Source: Dipetalonema caudispina
Lineage: Eukaryota > Nematoda > Chromadorea > Rhabditida > Onchocercidae
DNA: 64,000 nt
Direction: 5' to 3'
NCBI GenBank assembly: GCA_013365325.1
Contig: JABVXV010000243.1
Span: forward strand, 1 to 64,000
In this document: piece by piece, positions 13,788-26,700 of the stretch
Layout: each line of letters opens with the position of its first letter
How positions within the stretch are numbered: the stretch's first letter is position 1
The notes under the pieces: model-generated
The model's input: the letters and a program-made list of their open reading frames with translations, nothing else
The model's database searches: none
What the model was told of the DNA's origin: nothing
Position numbers and translations under genes: made by a program

Positions 13788-13788
13788 G
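13762..13788. repeat. (GA)n microsatellite
   Basis: An uninterrupted AG repeat of about 13 units. It creates the Ser/Leu runs seen in minus-strand translations. Confidence 0.96.
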
Positions 13789-15011
13789 AAGAGGATGAAA
13801 AAAAGAAAAGAAAATGAAATATTTTTTGACTGTTTGTTTTATCAAGCAATTCAATGAAATTAATCGAAGAAAATGACAAATCAATAATGCATATCATTTA
13901 TTATTATCATCATTCCCTATTGTCTATAGCATTGAAGCAAGAACTTATTGAAGAATTGATAATTTCAATTTAATTATCCATCTAAGATTCTTATTAGTGT
14001 TTGTGAACTTTCACTAAAACTATATATGCAAATTCAAACAATATTTATGCAAAGTATCAAAGTATCAAAATAACTTTTAATGCTGTTCATAAAAAAATTA
14101 CTTTTTTTTTCTCGTAAATTTTAATGATGATTTTTAGGTTTGTAATGATTATTATTTCCTTCTTTATAATTACTTCCGTCATGATATATTATTCAAGTAT
14201 AGTGCATAGTAATTTCTTTTTTCTAATTAAATAGCAAAAACTTTCAAAAGCACTTTTAAATTTATATAATTAAGTTTTATCTATACTTAAAAAAATTGCA
14301 ACAATTTAGATGAAACTATTATTTTCTGCTAAATTATTAAAGGGGACAAAAATATTAAAACTTTTGACTATTATATATATATATAGATATAGACTGTTTT
14401 TTTTTTTTTTGAAAGAAGAAATAATAATAGAAAATTTTGAATATTTGTGTCTGTCTGTGCAGATGTACATTATCATCTAATATTTCAAAAACAAAAAAGA
14501 AAAAAGAAAAAACTTACAAAGAAAATAGCATTTACGGATAGAAAAAAAAAAAAAAAAGAAACGGAAATGAAATATTAACTGATATTAAATAATTAATCAG
14601 AGAAATAAATGAATATGTTAGAATGGAATAAATAACATAATAAAAATTGACTAAGTGAATAATTGGAATTTTTGAAAGAAATTATTCATTTAATAAAAAT
14701 GATCAATAAAATAAGCAAAGAAAAGAAAAATGTTATTTTGATGAAAATTTGCAAGATTTTCTGTGATGATATATCATTGTCGTATTTGAGCTGTGCTTTT
14801 CATTCTTGGTTGAATTTGTTTTTTATGTCTTCATTTCTCTTTTTTTTTTTTCGTTCTCCTTTTGCTCTTAAAAAAAGATGATTAAAAAAGAAGAAACGGT
14901 AAAAGAAAGAGTGAGAGAAAAAAAAATCTTTTGCAAAGTGGGAAAAATGACAATGAAAAGAAGAAAAATTATTTGTTTTCAAAATATTTTAACTTTTTAT
15001 TGCTAGAAAAG

Positions 15012-15015
<4 letters not shown>

Positions 15016-15072
<57 letters not shown>

Positions 15073-15122
15073 TAAAAAAAAAAAAAAATTGTTAAGTAAA
15101 AAAAAAAAAAAAAAAAAAAAAA
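15016..15122. repeat. Compound poly(A) tract
   Basis: About 53 consecutive A, then TTTTT, 15 A, TTGTTAAGT and a further A-run of about 25. Length in the assembly may be unreliable. Confidence 0.95.
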
Positions 15123-15877
15123 CAAGCATTGCTACTTTTAAAAGATAAACCAGTTTTAATATACTGTTCAATGGGTATTATTTCGGTGATAAAACCACAT
15201 TTTTTAGAAATTATTTTTATGAAAATGAAACAAATAAAATATATATTTAAAAAATTGTAATACTAATAGTATTAGTTATTTATATTTAATAATATATCAA
15301 TAATATTTCATAATAATTTATTTTACAGCGTTTTTTTTTTTTTTTTTTAAGAATACATGTCTGTAATTTTTTTTTTTTCTAATACACTCCCGTATTGAAA
15401 CGTACGTAGTAAATAAAACATATGTAGGAATTCATTTGACTGATAGATCATAATTAGTGGTAAATTTTGAGATGAAATTTATATTCGGAATATTTAAAAA
15501 AAAAAAAAAAAAAAATCATACTAACATATCGTTTTAGTTTTGGTTTAATCTTTTATTTTTATGGAAATGAAAATGGAAATATTTAAAAAAAAAAAAAAAC
15601 ACACACATACCATATAACTTATATACTACATAATTTATAGTAAAAATTATAAATTAATGAGAAACATTAAATTATTATTGTGATAATTTCTGTCAAATGT
15701 TAAAAGATGGTAATTCAATAATGTGTTTGCTTTAAAGAAAAAAAAAAATGATAATTCAATAATAATGTACTCGCTGAGTTTCCGTTTGCAACAAAAATTG
15801 TTTCGAACAAATGAGTGAAAAATGAAAAAATAAAAACGACGTTCTCACTGATAATGATGCTTAAATGCTATCAATCA

Positions 15878-15936
15878 TCAACATCATCATCATCATCATC
15901 ATCATTATTATTATTATTATTATTATCATTATCATC
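15878..15936. repeat. (ATC)n/(ATT)n trinucleotide repeat
   Basis: About eight CAT/ATC units run into about seven ATT units and then TATCATTATCATC. It yields poly-Met/Ile in minus-strand translation and is not coding. Confidence 0.95.
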
Positions 15937-18092
15937 GCTAGCTTTTTGAAATATATATTGTGAATGGGGAAGTTTTGCAAAGAAAAATAACGAACAAGTT
16001 TAAAAAAAAAAAAAAGGCGAACTAAAATTACTGCAAAATTTTGCATTCCTATTTTTAATTGAATATCATAAGGAAAAAACTTTCCTTTTCATTTAGAAAT
16101 TAAACGCTAAATAATTGTAAGTAATATTTGTATAAATTCTACAAAAAAAATTTTTTTTTTTTTTATAAATTCTCTAATTTATATATATAAATATGTTCCT
16201 TGTTTCAACACATTAGTAACATTCGTCGAAAACAATAATCAATATATTGTAAAAATGCTATGTAAATGCTATAATTAGCATCTAAGATTTTGAAAATTTT
16301 TCTAAAAAGAAAACTAATTAAAGAAATGAAATGGAGTACATTTTTCTTCTCATTTTATTACAAATAAACCAATGTACTTTGTGTTTTGCTAAACGATACT
16401 TGCAGAATAAATGCAACAGCTGAAGAAATTCGAAATAGGAATCATTTCGAAATTGTCAAGGCAAAAAAAAAAAAAAAAAAACGAAAAAAGAAAAATTGAT
16501 ATAATACTTTATAGATTAATTAATAACTTATAATCTCAATATTTTATGATTAAAATAAACATGTCATTAATGAAAATTCAATTTTGTTTCTTTTTTTTTT
16601 TAATTCTTTGATATTTTATAATTCTAATTGAATACTGTATTATTTGAATTAAAATCAAAGTTTTTTATGCTTTTTTTTTTTTTTGATGTAATTCAACACT
16701 TTATTACTCAAAATGAAATCGCTTGTTTTTTTCTACTGTAATTAAACATTTCAGTAGTTTTTTTCTATTTATCTACTATACATGAATTGATTTTTGATTA
16801 TTTTGAGCTAAGAATAAATTATTTTCACTTTTGTACTGTATAATCTAATATCATAATCAATTCATTATTTTTCTAGTCTTACGTTACATTCGATCATATT
16901 TGACAATTTCCATTCATCTTTGCTTATACTAAAAACTCGGAAATTGTTATAGAATTAAGGAAAAATTCAATTACCTAATAAATATTTACAGGTAAGCTTT
17001 GAATGAAATCATTGTTATGCTAGGTGAGCAAATCATTCATATGGAATATATGCAAGCCAACTATATGAATTTACATATGAAATTTGAATAAATCACATTT
17101 ATTAGTAATTAAAAAATTTGTGAATAAATCTTATCGATTTGAAAATTACTCTAATCATCCATATTAATTTTTAAGTAAGTTATAATTCTCCCATATAATA
17201 TCATCACCAAAATTGATCGCTTTTTTTTTGTATCGAAAAAAAAAAGAGTTTTTTCTCATTAACTTTTCTGAAATATATCTAAATGAATGAAGTAATAAAA
17301 ACAAAAAAAAAAAAAAAAAATGTAAATACAACAAGGAAAAAAATTTACAAATTAAGTAAAAAGATTAAAAATTTAGGGAGAAATCCAAAAATTCAATTAC
17401 AGAAGTCGAAAATTTAAGCAAAAAAAAAAAAATAATAATAATAATAATTTAGGCAAATTGTATGCTAAAAATAAAATGAAATGACAAAATGGAAATGTTA
17501 TCGAATCCTGTTATCATACGATAGCAAGCATGGAAAGCAATGAAAATACGAAATAGCAGTGTATGAATTATTTGCTATTTATATTGTCTACACATTTTGT
17601 AAAATTTTTCATTTAAAAACGAAAATAAAACTTTTGAAAAATAAAATTTAAAAAAAAAAAAATGAGATATAAAAAAGAAAAAATCCTCTTTTTTTTTTTT
17701 TTTTTTTTTTTTGCATATAATTTTACTATTAACCGATAGAGCGAAATAGTAGCGAAACAATTCTAAATTCTAAGGGAAGAAAAAGAAAGATTAGAAAAGA
17801 ATGAAAAATTTTGTTTACTCAATTATAATTCCTTTTTTATTTAGATAGAAACTTTTGAGAGAGCTTTTTTTAAAAAAAAAAAAAAAAGAAAAAAAAAGGA
17901 TTTGATAATTCTATTATGAAACTAAAAAAAAGAAGCTAAGAAGTAAAAGGTAAAAAAAAAAAAAATTTGCAAATAACAAAATTTCACTTCATTGACGCAC
18001 ACATAAAAGCTATCAATCAAAGAAATGTTTGCAAAAAAAGAATGTACCCATCTGCAAAAATGTTATAATATTTTTTAATTTTCTATTTTTTT

Positions 18093-18126
<34 letters not shown>

Positions 18127-20395
18127 GAGCAAAATTTTCGGTAAAAAAATTTTTTCATTTTTTCTATTGCTGTCTTTAAATTCCAATACTATAGTGAAAC
18201 ATAAATAAAAAAATCCTCGTTGTCATTAGGCTGCTTTTTTTTTCTATTTCATTCTTTTTTTTTGGCTAATAATTGAGGATGAAATTATTTACAATATAAA
18301 ATATAAATCAAATATTATTGGTATTGAATAGGAATGAAAAAGCTTTTAATTTATGCAAATTTTTTTTTTTTGACAAAGAATATTTCGTCGAATTTTTAAT
18401 AAATTCTTTCCTTTTCATAAGGATACAACAGTGTTTCGGAAAGTACAACTTTTTGAAGCATTAAGTTAATGAAAAGAAAAAAAAATGATGGCGCTGTCAT
18501 CTAATCAAATTACACAATTTTACGGAATTCTTGTTTTAGGTGGAAATTTTAATATAAAAAACTTAGCAGCTACTTTTTAAAAAAAAAAAAAAAAAAAGGA
18601 AGAGCAAGAAGTGGAAAGATTAGAAACGGAAATTGCCAACATTCGTAAAGAAAAAAAAAAAAAAAAATGGAAAAAATGAATTCATCCATTTATAATATAA
18701 AACTTTTCTAATAATATATTGTTTTTAAAATAACCTTTTTTTTTTTCAACTTTTTTCTTTTTCGTCAAATGAATGAAACACAAAATAATATGTGATGTAA
18801 TTTTTCATTATATTTCAAACAAATTTCTAAACATTTTAACATTTCTTTTTTTCTTTTTGCAAAAATTTTCTTTTTTTTCTTTTTTTTTTTGCACTGAAAA
18901 TATTTGTTCTTTTTCCTTTTTTTTTGCAAAGTTTTCGCATGAAAAGAATGAAAAACAGAGCAATAAATTTTCCCATTAAACGTTTTTTTTTTTTTTTTTT
19001 TTTTGGAAAAAAGAAATTTTTTCTATTAAAAAAATTTTATTGTTTGCATCAGTTCGATGCAAGACGGGACATTGTAGTAACAGTAGTAATAGCAGTAGCA
19101 AGTAGCAGTATAATTTAAAACGCCACGGTTCACGTGAATGAAACGTGAGAATAAAACAATAAAAAGTTTTGTTACAAAGAAAAATGGAAATTCAATTCTT
19201 ATTCCTTTTTTTTTTTTTATACATTTTAATCAATTGCAATGCGTATTTTTGTCACTTTTTTTTCCTGCAAAAATTGAAAAAACTTTACTGGAAAATAAAT
19301 TTCAGAAAAAAAAATTTCATTTTTCTCTTTTCCATTTACTATGAAGTGTAGAGGAGGCAATTCATGTGCATTTTGTTTAAAAAAAAAAAAATGTATCAAA
19401 ACTTGCGTTAGTATCTTTTTTTCTAAAAAATAAAATGAAAAATGCTAAAGGATATTTGATAAGAAATAAATAAATGAGCGTATGAATATTACCATAAAGG
19501 GAATATATTGAAAAAACGAATATCTTAAATTAAAATTATAGCAAAATTTGCTATATTTTATAAATTTGAACCACAAATTTGTAGCTTTTCAAATTTTAAA
19601 AATTCGAAAAAATTTTCTTCTTTTTTATTCACAAATTTTATTCAAAATGCATGCATAAGCTATATGAGATGAATGGAATACGAAGATAATCGCTTCAATT
19701 TAATGCTTAAAATTTTCTTGTTGATTCCATGACATTTTTTCTGTTCAAGAAATGATTGAAATTTAAATGACAACTTTCAAACTTCAAGTTTTTGGGAAAA
19801 ACAAAAATTCTAATATGTATTTTGAGAAATGACAAGGAAAAGAAGTTGTTAAAAAAAAAAGAGAAAAAAGTTTATCTTGATATTATAGTAATGAATATGA
19901 ATTGGATTTTATATAAAATGATAAATTATATACAGTTTGATCATTTTGCAAGAAATATCAAACAATTAATTATAAAACAAAGGTGTAACATATACGAAAT
20001 TTAAAACGTAATAATATATATTGTTTAATGGAAATGAAATGGTATAATATATATATATATATTATTGCTAAAGGAAAATTTCATCAAATCTAAATCTTAA
20101 CTTAATTTTTCTTAATCATTTTCTACTAAATATACTAATAACTATGATTATAATTGTATGATATGATAGAAGTTAATAAATGAATGAATCATAGAATGAA
20201 ATAATTTAAAAAATTTGAACTATTCATGAGCGTTAGTATGAATTGTATTGACGATATCGTTGCAATGATAACCATTTGATAATTGCATTCCGTTCATCAC
20301 TATCACTGATAATGGGAACAACAGAATAGACGACAAATTGAACATTACATTAACCATCTTTGCAAATTTCTTCTCTTTCTCTCACTCGAATTCCC

Positions 20396-20412
20396 TCTCT
20401 CTCTCTCTCTCC
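20396..20412. repeat. (TC)n microsatellite
   Basis: A short CT/TC repeat in a pyrimidine-rich stretch spanning about 20370-20425. Confidence 0.9.
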
Positions 20413-20774
20413 TCCTTTCTCTTCCAACAAAAATAGCTATTTTGCAAGAATTGTTGTATTCGAAAAGTTAAAAAAAAAATTTTTTTCTTTTTTTTTTGTT
20501 TATCTAAAAAGAAAAGTAAAAGCAAGAAACGAAAAAATATTCATCATTTTGTTTTTATTAAAATATTTCGATTAAAATATTTAAATTTTTCATTTTCTAG
20601 AAATATATTTAATCTTGAATATCTCTTTGCACATTATTATTAATCAATGTAATTCGATATGTTATTGATCAAAGGAAGAATGGAAAAAGATATAATACAT
20701 ATTTGGCAAGCTCTAAAATTTTCATCATAACGTGATGTAAAAAAAAAAATAAATAAAAATTACAAGAAAAAAAA

Positions 20775-21010
20775 TTCACGTCATTATTTAAATTCACGTC
20801 ATTATATAAATTATTGATTGACATTATATTTGAAATAGGAATTATTGATTGATTTCATTTTCGAAACATAAATAATTGATTAGCTTCATATTAAAAACAG
20901 GAATTATTGTTTGACTTCATAACTGAAATAGAAATTGTTGATTGATTTATTCATATTGAATTGACTTCATATTTGAAATAGGACTTACTGATTGGCATTA
21001 TATTTTACAT
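20775..21010. repeat. Degenerate minisatellite, unit about 45 bp
   Basis: Several imperfect copies of a unit containing GAAATAGGAATTATTGATTG followed by ACTTCATATT. A short doublet of AAATTCACGTCATTAT precedes them at about 20773-20805. Confidence 0.75.
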
Positions 21011-21439
21011 AGATAATTATGTATGGATGCCAAAATAGAAAAGTTAGCAATTAAAATGGATCGATTTTTATATGAAAGGAAATGAATAGCCAATGAAAGA
21101 AAAAATAAAAAAACTTTATAGCATTAACAATAAAATAAAATGAACGAACTGAATTATTATGAAATTCTGATCGGTAAAAAGTGACGAGAGAAGTGTTGCA
21201 ACATTTTGTAATTTATCACAAAAGAGAAATGAAAAAAATTACTTGTTGTAATTATTGTAATTTATCAAATATTAATTAATAAGTTTAGTAGTAAGTAAGC
21301 TGATAAATTCATTGGAAATGTTTTTTTGATTAGCAGCAGTCGAAATTACAATTAATTTATGTATAATATTATCCGATATTTCAGTTTTAGAAGCTTTGTA
21401 TATTAATATCAGTAACATAGAATGGAATACATTAATTAT

Positions 21440-21750
21440 TGATATTTCGATACTGCAGTATTGGAAGTTAATTAAAGTTTTCATAATCATATCACAAATT
21501 GGTTTAGCATTACTTCATTTAAAATTAAACTTACTGATTTAATTTGAAAAAAAATTTTCAATTTTAAAACAGAAAATATTGATAAAGTATATTAATAATC
21601 GATAATACAATACTGGAAGTTAATTAAAATTTCACCAATCATATATCACAAATTGGTTTATTATTGATTTATTTAAAATTAAACTTGCAGATGTAATTTG
21701 ATGAAAATTTTAGGAAGCAATTTCAGAAGAGAAAATATTGATAATTTGCA
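21440..21750. repeat. Tandem duplication with period about 152 bp
   Basis: Shared blocks are TGGAAGTTAATTAAA (21462 and 21614), ATCACAAATTGGTTTA, TTTAAAATTAAACTT and GAAAATATTGATAA. Divergence suggests an old event. The region lies about 2 kb beyond the transporter's 3' end. Confidence 0.8.
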
Positions 21751-23758
21751 TTAAACTAACGATTGAAATGTATAGTGATGTTAAGATTGCATGGCATCTT
21801 CACTGCACTCTGTACTGCATTTTCAACATGCATAGAATAATTAACTTATATGAATGCATGCTAAATTTTGGAATGTAAATGCTTCCAGTAGAATGTACGA
21901 TAAATGAAAAAAAAAAAGAAAATTTATGTTAGTAAATGCAAACATATATTTAGGAATATTACTATTGCATTTGCTGCATTTGCTGCATTCTGCATGTTAC
22001 TCGAATGATATGTTAGAAAGTCAACATTACTCTGTTAGCATATGTAGTATAATTAGAGATGGAAAATAAGTGAAATGTTTAATTTGTGTAATCATTACAT
22101 AACATTTTTACTTAAATAACCTAACAAACTTTTGGTCAATAGTTCATTTAATCTAACGGAATTGCAAATAAAACATAGTCAATTATTAATTATTTTTCCT
22201 GTTAATTAATTTCATTCTGTTTCCAAAAAAAGGCAAAAAAAAAAAGTAGAGAAAATGAATATTTGTAAAATAATATATTGTTGGAAATTACTAATTACTG
22301 CATGCTATTATACATCTATTATTAACACCTAATAATTTAAATATAAGTATATAGCACTGAAAAGTTAGTAATTTGCAAACGAAAAAAAAAAAAAATAGGG
22401 AAATGAAAAGCTAATATGTGTGTGAAAAGGATAGAAAGAATAATCAGTAAATGCTACATTTTTTGCTACATTTTTTCTTTTTTTTTTTTTAAAATATATA
22501 TCCTCCTGATATTCTCATTTAGAAAAGTCATTCAAATCTAAAAAGCATTCATCTTGAAGATTTCTTTCAATGGGCATTTCCGATTTTATTATCTTACAAC
22601 AAAGTAATAAATTCAATAATTTATTTTCACTTTTCCATTCCCAAACTAGGAAATGAGAAGAAAAGATGCAAAAAAAATCTTTCGAAATGCTATATATGAA
22701 TTTTGTTTAGATTTTCTTTTTTTTTTTTAAAGGTTAAAAATTTCAGAAATCTTTTCAAATTTTTCGAACTGATTTTTTGATAAATTTACAAGCTTAATAA
22801 TGGATATTAATGTATGATCTAAGAATTTGAAAATATAGAAGCGTTTCATTTCGTATTTCATTGTACAGGCATATGAATGATTGAGGTATTCAGATAGATA
22901 ATCAGGAATAAGATAAGTATGTCCATTTTATAAAAAGTTATCAGAAATTAATTTTCACTTTCACAAATACCAATTTCATTTCAAAAAACATTGTGAATAT
23001 ATTGGAATTAAGTTAATGATAATCATTGTGGCAATTTAAACAAATAGGAAAAATGAATAAAATTGATGCAACATGCACTTATCAATTTCGTTCAAAAATT
23101 TGATAAAATTTGAAAAAAAAGCGGAAAAATCATCGATAAAAGAAACTAGAAAATGATGAATGACGGATACAATTCCATTTCAAATTTGATCAGATGAATA
23201 TTTGTCAAAATATGTTAACCATTTAGACAATTGCGCATACATACTACTACATTTTGCTATCAGCAATAATATATGTTTTCAACTTTTCGGCTCTTATTAT
23301 TAAACTACTACTACCAACATTTTGTTATCAGCAAGTGCATGACAAAATCTTATACTTCCATACTTACTTTAAGCTGATTTCATATAAATTAAAAATTTGA
23401 TGAATAATTTGAATTTGTAATAAGTTGAAACTTTTTCTCATAAATTCAGCAAGCATTTATCATTATAAGTCCACTCGTTAAACCCAAATTTCCATGGAAT
23501 TCACATCCGTTAGAAGTCCAAAAAGTTCATTTGAAGATGCTAAAAATTCTTTTGGAAGATTTTTCACTAATTTTTACTTAAATTTTTGAAAGAATTAGGA
23601 AAACATTGATCTATTAAAGCAATATTTAATTGTTTGTAAACAATCTGTTTGTTTGTTTTGTGGTTTTTTTTTTTATTTTTTATATCTTTGCATTTCCAAT
23701 CTGATCCTTTCTTTTAGCATATTTTTAACTCTCAACGCAATGTCTTATCAATAATCAA

Positions 23759-26700
23759 TCAGTTAATACCGGTACTAGACATTTTTTCCGTTACTAAAAC
23801 TTCGGAATGTCTTTCAGCACTAAGCGCTGCCAAACTTATATGTGTTCCGGAAATATGTTCCGCTTGCCCTGAAATTAATAAAGAATAGGATATAAGATTC
23901 GCATAAATATTAAACTATTATTTAGTCGTACGTTAATTTTATGATCACTTATGGAACGTGAAATCAAGAAACTATCATAAAATTACGTGACCATAAATAA
24001 GATCTTCGTCTCAATGAATTTTGTTTTCGGCCTTTTAATTCATTTTAAAGAGAATGAAATTTTTCATAGGTTATTTCATATTTCAAATGCATTTATTATT
24101 TCAAATGAGCGTAACTTCTTTGAAACATATTACAAAAAAGATAATATACATACTTATAGAGAAATTAAACTTCATAGATTTCCCGAATAATTCTGCTTCT
24201 TCCAACGTTTGTGGTATAGGTTTACCCATTGTTTCCGGTAGAAAAAATGATGCTATTCCGGCTGATATCGCAAGTAAACCCATAATTATCAACGGTAAGA
24301 TACGTAAATAATCACCCTGAGAATGAAATTACTCATTTTTACATCGATAATTATAAAAAAAAAAAAAAAAACACTGAAAAATGGAATTTTTAATGTTACA
24401 AACTTGAAAAATCTTGAATTCAAAAATAATTCGAAATTTAGAATGAAGCAAAATTTATTCGCTGATTAATCCTTATTTTTCGACTGCAACAAATATCCTT
24501 CGGATTATAACTTCAATTTTTAGTTGATCAATTGATGCATTTTCTAATCTTTTCTTCCTTAATTTATAATATTTAATTTATAGACAACCTGATTACTCAG
24601 TAAAATTTAACTTTGTTTTGAACTAACAATTTTTACACAAAAAAATTTAAAAATTTTTCACGATGCAAAAAAATAAAATTTCTCTTTCAGATTCCTTTTT
24701 ATGATATATTATTATGTAAATACAATGAGAATTATCGTATCTTTTGATATATTTTTGCTTTTGAATTAATTTCTTTTTTCTTTCTTCTTTTGTTGTTTAA
24801 TTTTAATTTCTAAATAGCAATTTATGCATAATAATAATGGCAAAAAATTGTTTTTATGCAATTTTTTTCAACAAAATTTTTTCTCCTATTTCTTGTAAAA
24901 TTTGACTTCCTTATTTTTCTTCTTTATTTCCTTTTCTTATTTTCATTTTTATATAAATTTCAACTCCTGATTTTTACTTTTTTTCGCGGAATTTAGTTCT
25001 TTTGTTTTTTATAAAATTTTATTTTTCTTTGCGACCATTTTTTTTTTTTTTTTTGTCATTTAGCCCTGTTTTAACTGTTACAAAAAAGTTTTTTTTAACG
25101 GTTCATCAGATATTTTTTTGAATTGGAATTTTACTACCACTGGTCCAAAAAGTGTAATTAATAAAAATGGCTAGGAATAATTAACAAATGAATCAATGTC
25201 GAAAAGTCAAGCTTACTATAAATTAAGAATAAGCCATTTAATTGCTAATAACAAATTTGTGTTATGAATTTTACAAAAAGTGGAAGTTTCAAGTTGCACA
25301 AATAGGAAGAGAAAAAGTGTTAATATTTCTGTAATGATATTTTTGAGGAACCAAATATTAACATTCCTAAGATTATAATTTAAGAAATTAGATTTGAATT
25401 AAATTAATTTTAAGATTGTTTAAGGATTGGTGAGCGTTTAATCAACAAACAAATATGCAAATTAGCAGCAAAATAGTTGAAATATTCAATTAAAATTAAA
25501 TTGGAATGGTATTTGTTTAATGTAATTGATGTAAAATTATTTGAATATCACACCAAGCGTACAACATATGGAGCAAGAATAAGTCCAGAACCAGCAACCA
25601 TTGAACTCATACCCATACCAAGAGCACGTAAAACTGTTGGATATAATTCTCCGGAAAATAAATATATTACGGCGAAACTTCCGGCAATTCCAAATTTGCC
25701 TACATATGCCATTATTGCGATAAATAATGGATGCTCTATAAATGAGAAAAGAAAAAAATTCCATTTTCATTAACTTTACAAATGCAATCCAACTGAGTGT
25801 GAAAATAAACAATGAGAAATTATTTATTTGTTTGTTTATTTTTGGAATTAAACGAAAGTAAAAAAAAAAAAATTAATTTTATAGAATTTCAAATTTACTT
25901 AAAAAGTATTTAGTACTACTTTTAAGTTTCAAAAAAATAGTATTATTTTATAAATCTATATTTCATATAATTTGAAGCAAGCAATCAATATTGAATCGAT
26001 TCTGTAAATCGAGCAAAAAAAAAAAAAAGAAAAGAATGCCGAAGCAAATGTTTAATCATCAAAAATGAGTAACAGATGACAAAATTGTTGAAATGCTTAC
26101 TAAATCCTATAAGTATCATAGGCTTTGTTACATATTATGACTGGAAATATTGCAAATTCCATATAACTACACTTGAGTTAACGTTTTTCACGCAAAATAT
26201 CACGTATAAAGTTTAAATATACGTTACAAATAGAATGAAAAAACTTCGTTAAGAATTAATGAAAATTAGTATCAGTAAATTTATTTTTCATCAGCCAAAA
26301 TATTTTCTAAATTTTTCTTTTTTTTTTTTTTTTTTAATGTTATTATTAAACTAACCATGTGTAATAGATGTTAAAATTGTTGAAATACATGCTAATCCTG
26401 CAATTATCATAGGACCAGCTAATGACCATCGACGTCCAATAGCATCAAGTAAAGGCCAAACAAGAAAATAAGCTGGTAATTCCACAGCACCATTAATGAT
26501 AAATGATAGGAAATCATTGACAGGAAGATTTGATATATTATATGTTAAACAGTTATAAACAACTGCATTCACGAACCTATTATTGGAAATTAATTTATGG
26601 CAAGAAAGTAAACAAATAATTTAAAAAAAAAAAAAAAAAGAAAAAAAAAACCTATCAAAGTAAAAAAAAAATTAAGAAATTTTATTTTTTTTCATTGGAA

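Larger units (their letters stand above)
6908..23758. other. 17-kb gene-poor region
   Basis: No supported gene lies between the F-box gene and the transporter's 3' end. The sequence is dominated by A/T homopolymers, for example about 50 A at 15016-15068, plus microsatellites and tandem duplications listed separately. All open frames are short, low-complexity or homopolymer-driven. I looked for B-box-like GTTCGA sites as a tRNA hint and found none in a tRNA context. It likely contains upstream regulatory DNA for the F-box gene. Confidence 0.6.

Noticed and set aside
15861..16046. Minus-strand frame with poly-Ile/Met
   Set aside because: A translation of the ATC/ATT trinucleotide repeat.
24054..24311. 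Plus-strand frame opposite transporter exon 11
   Set aside because: A shadow of the real minus-strand exon encoding the PETMGKP motif.
25477..25773. Plus-strand frame opposite transporter exon 10
   Set aside because: A shadow of the exon encoding the SGELYPT region; the minus strand fits the family exactly.
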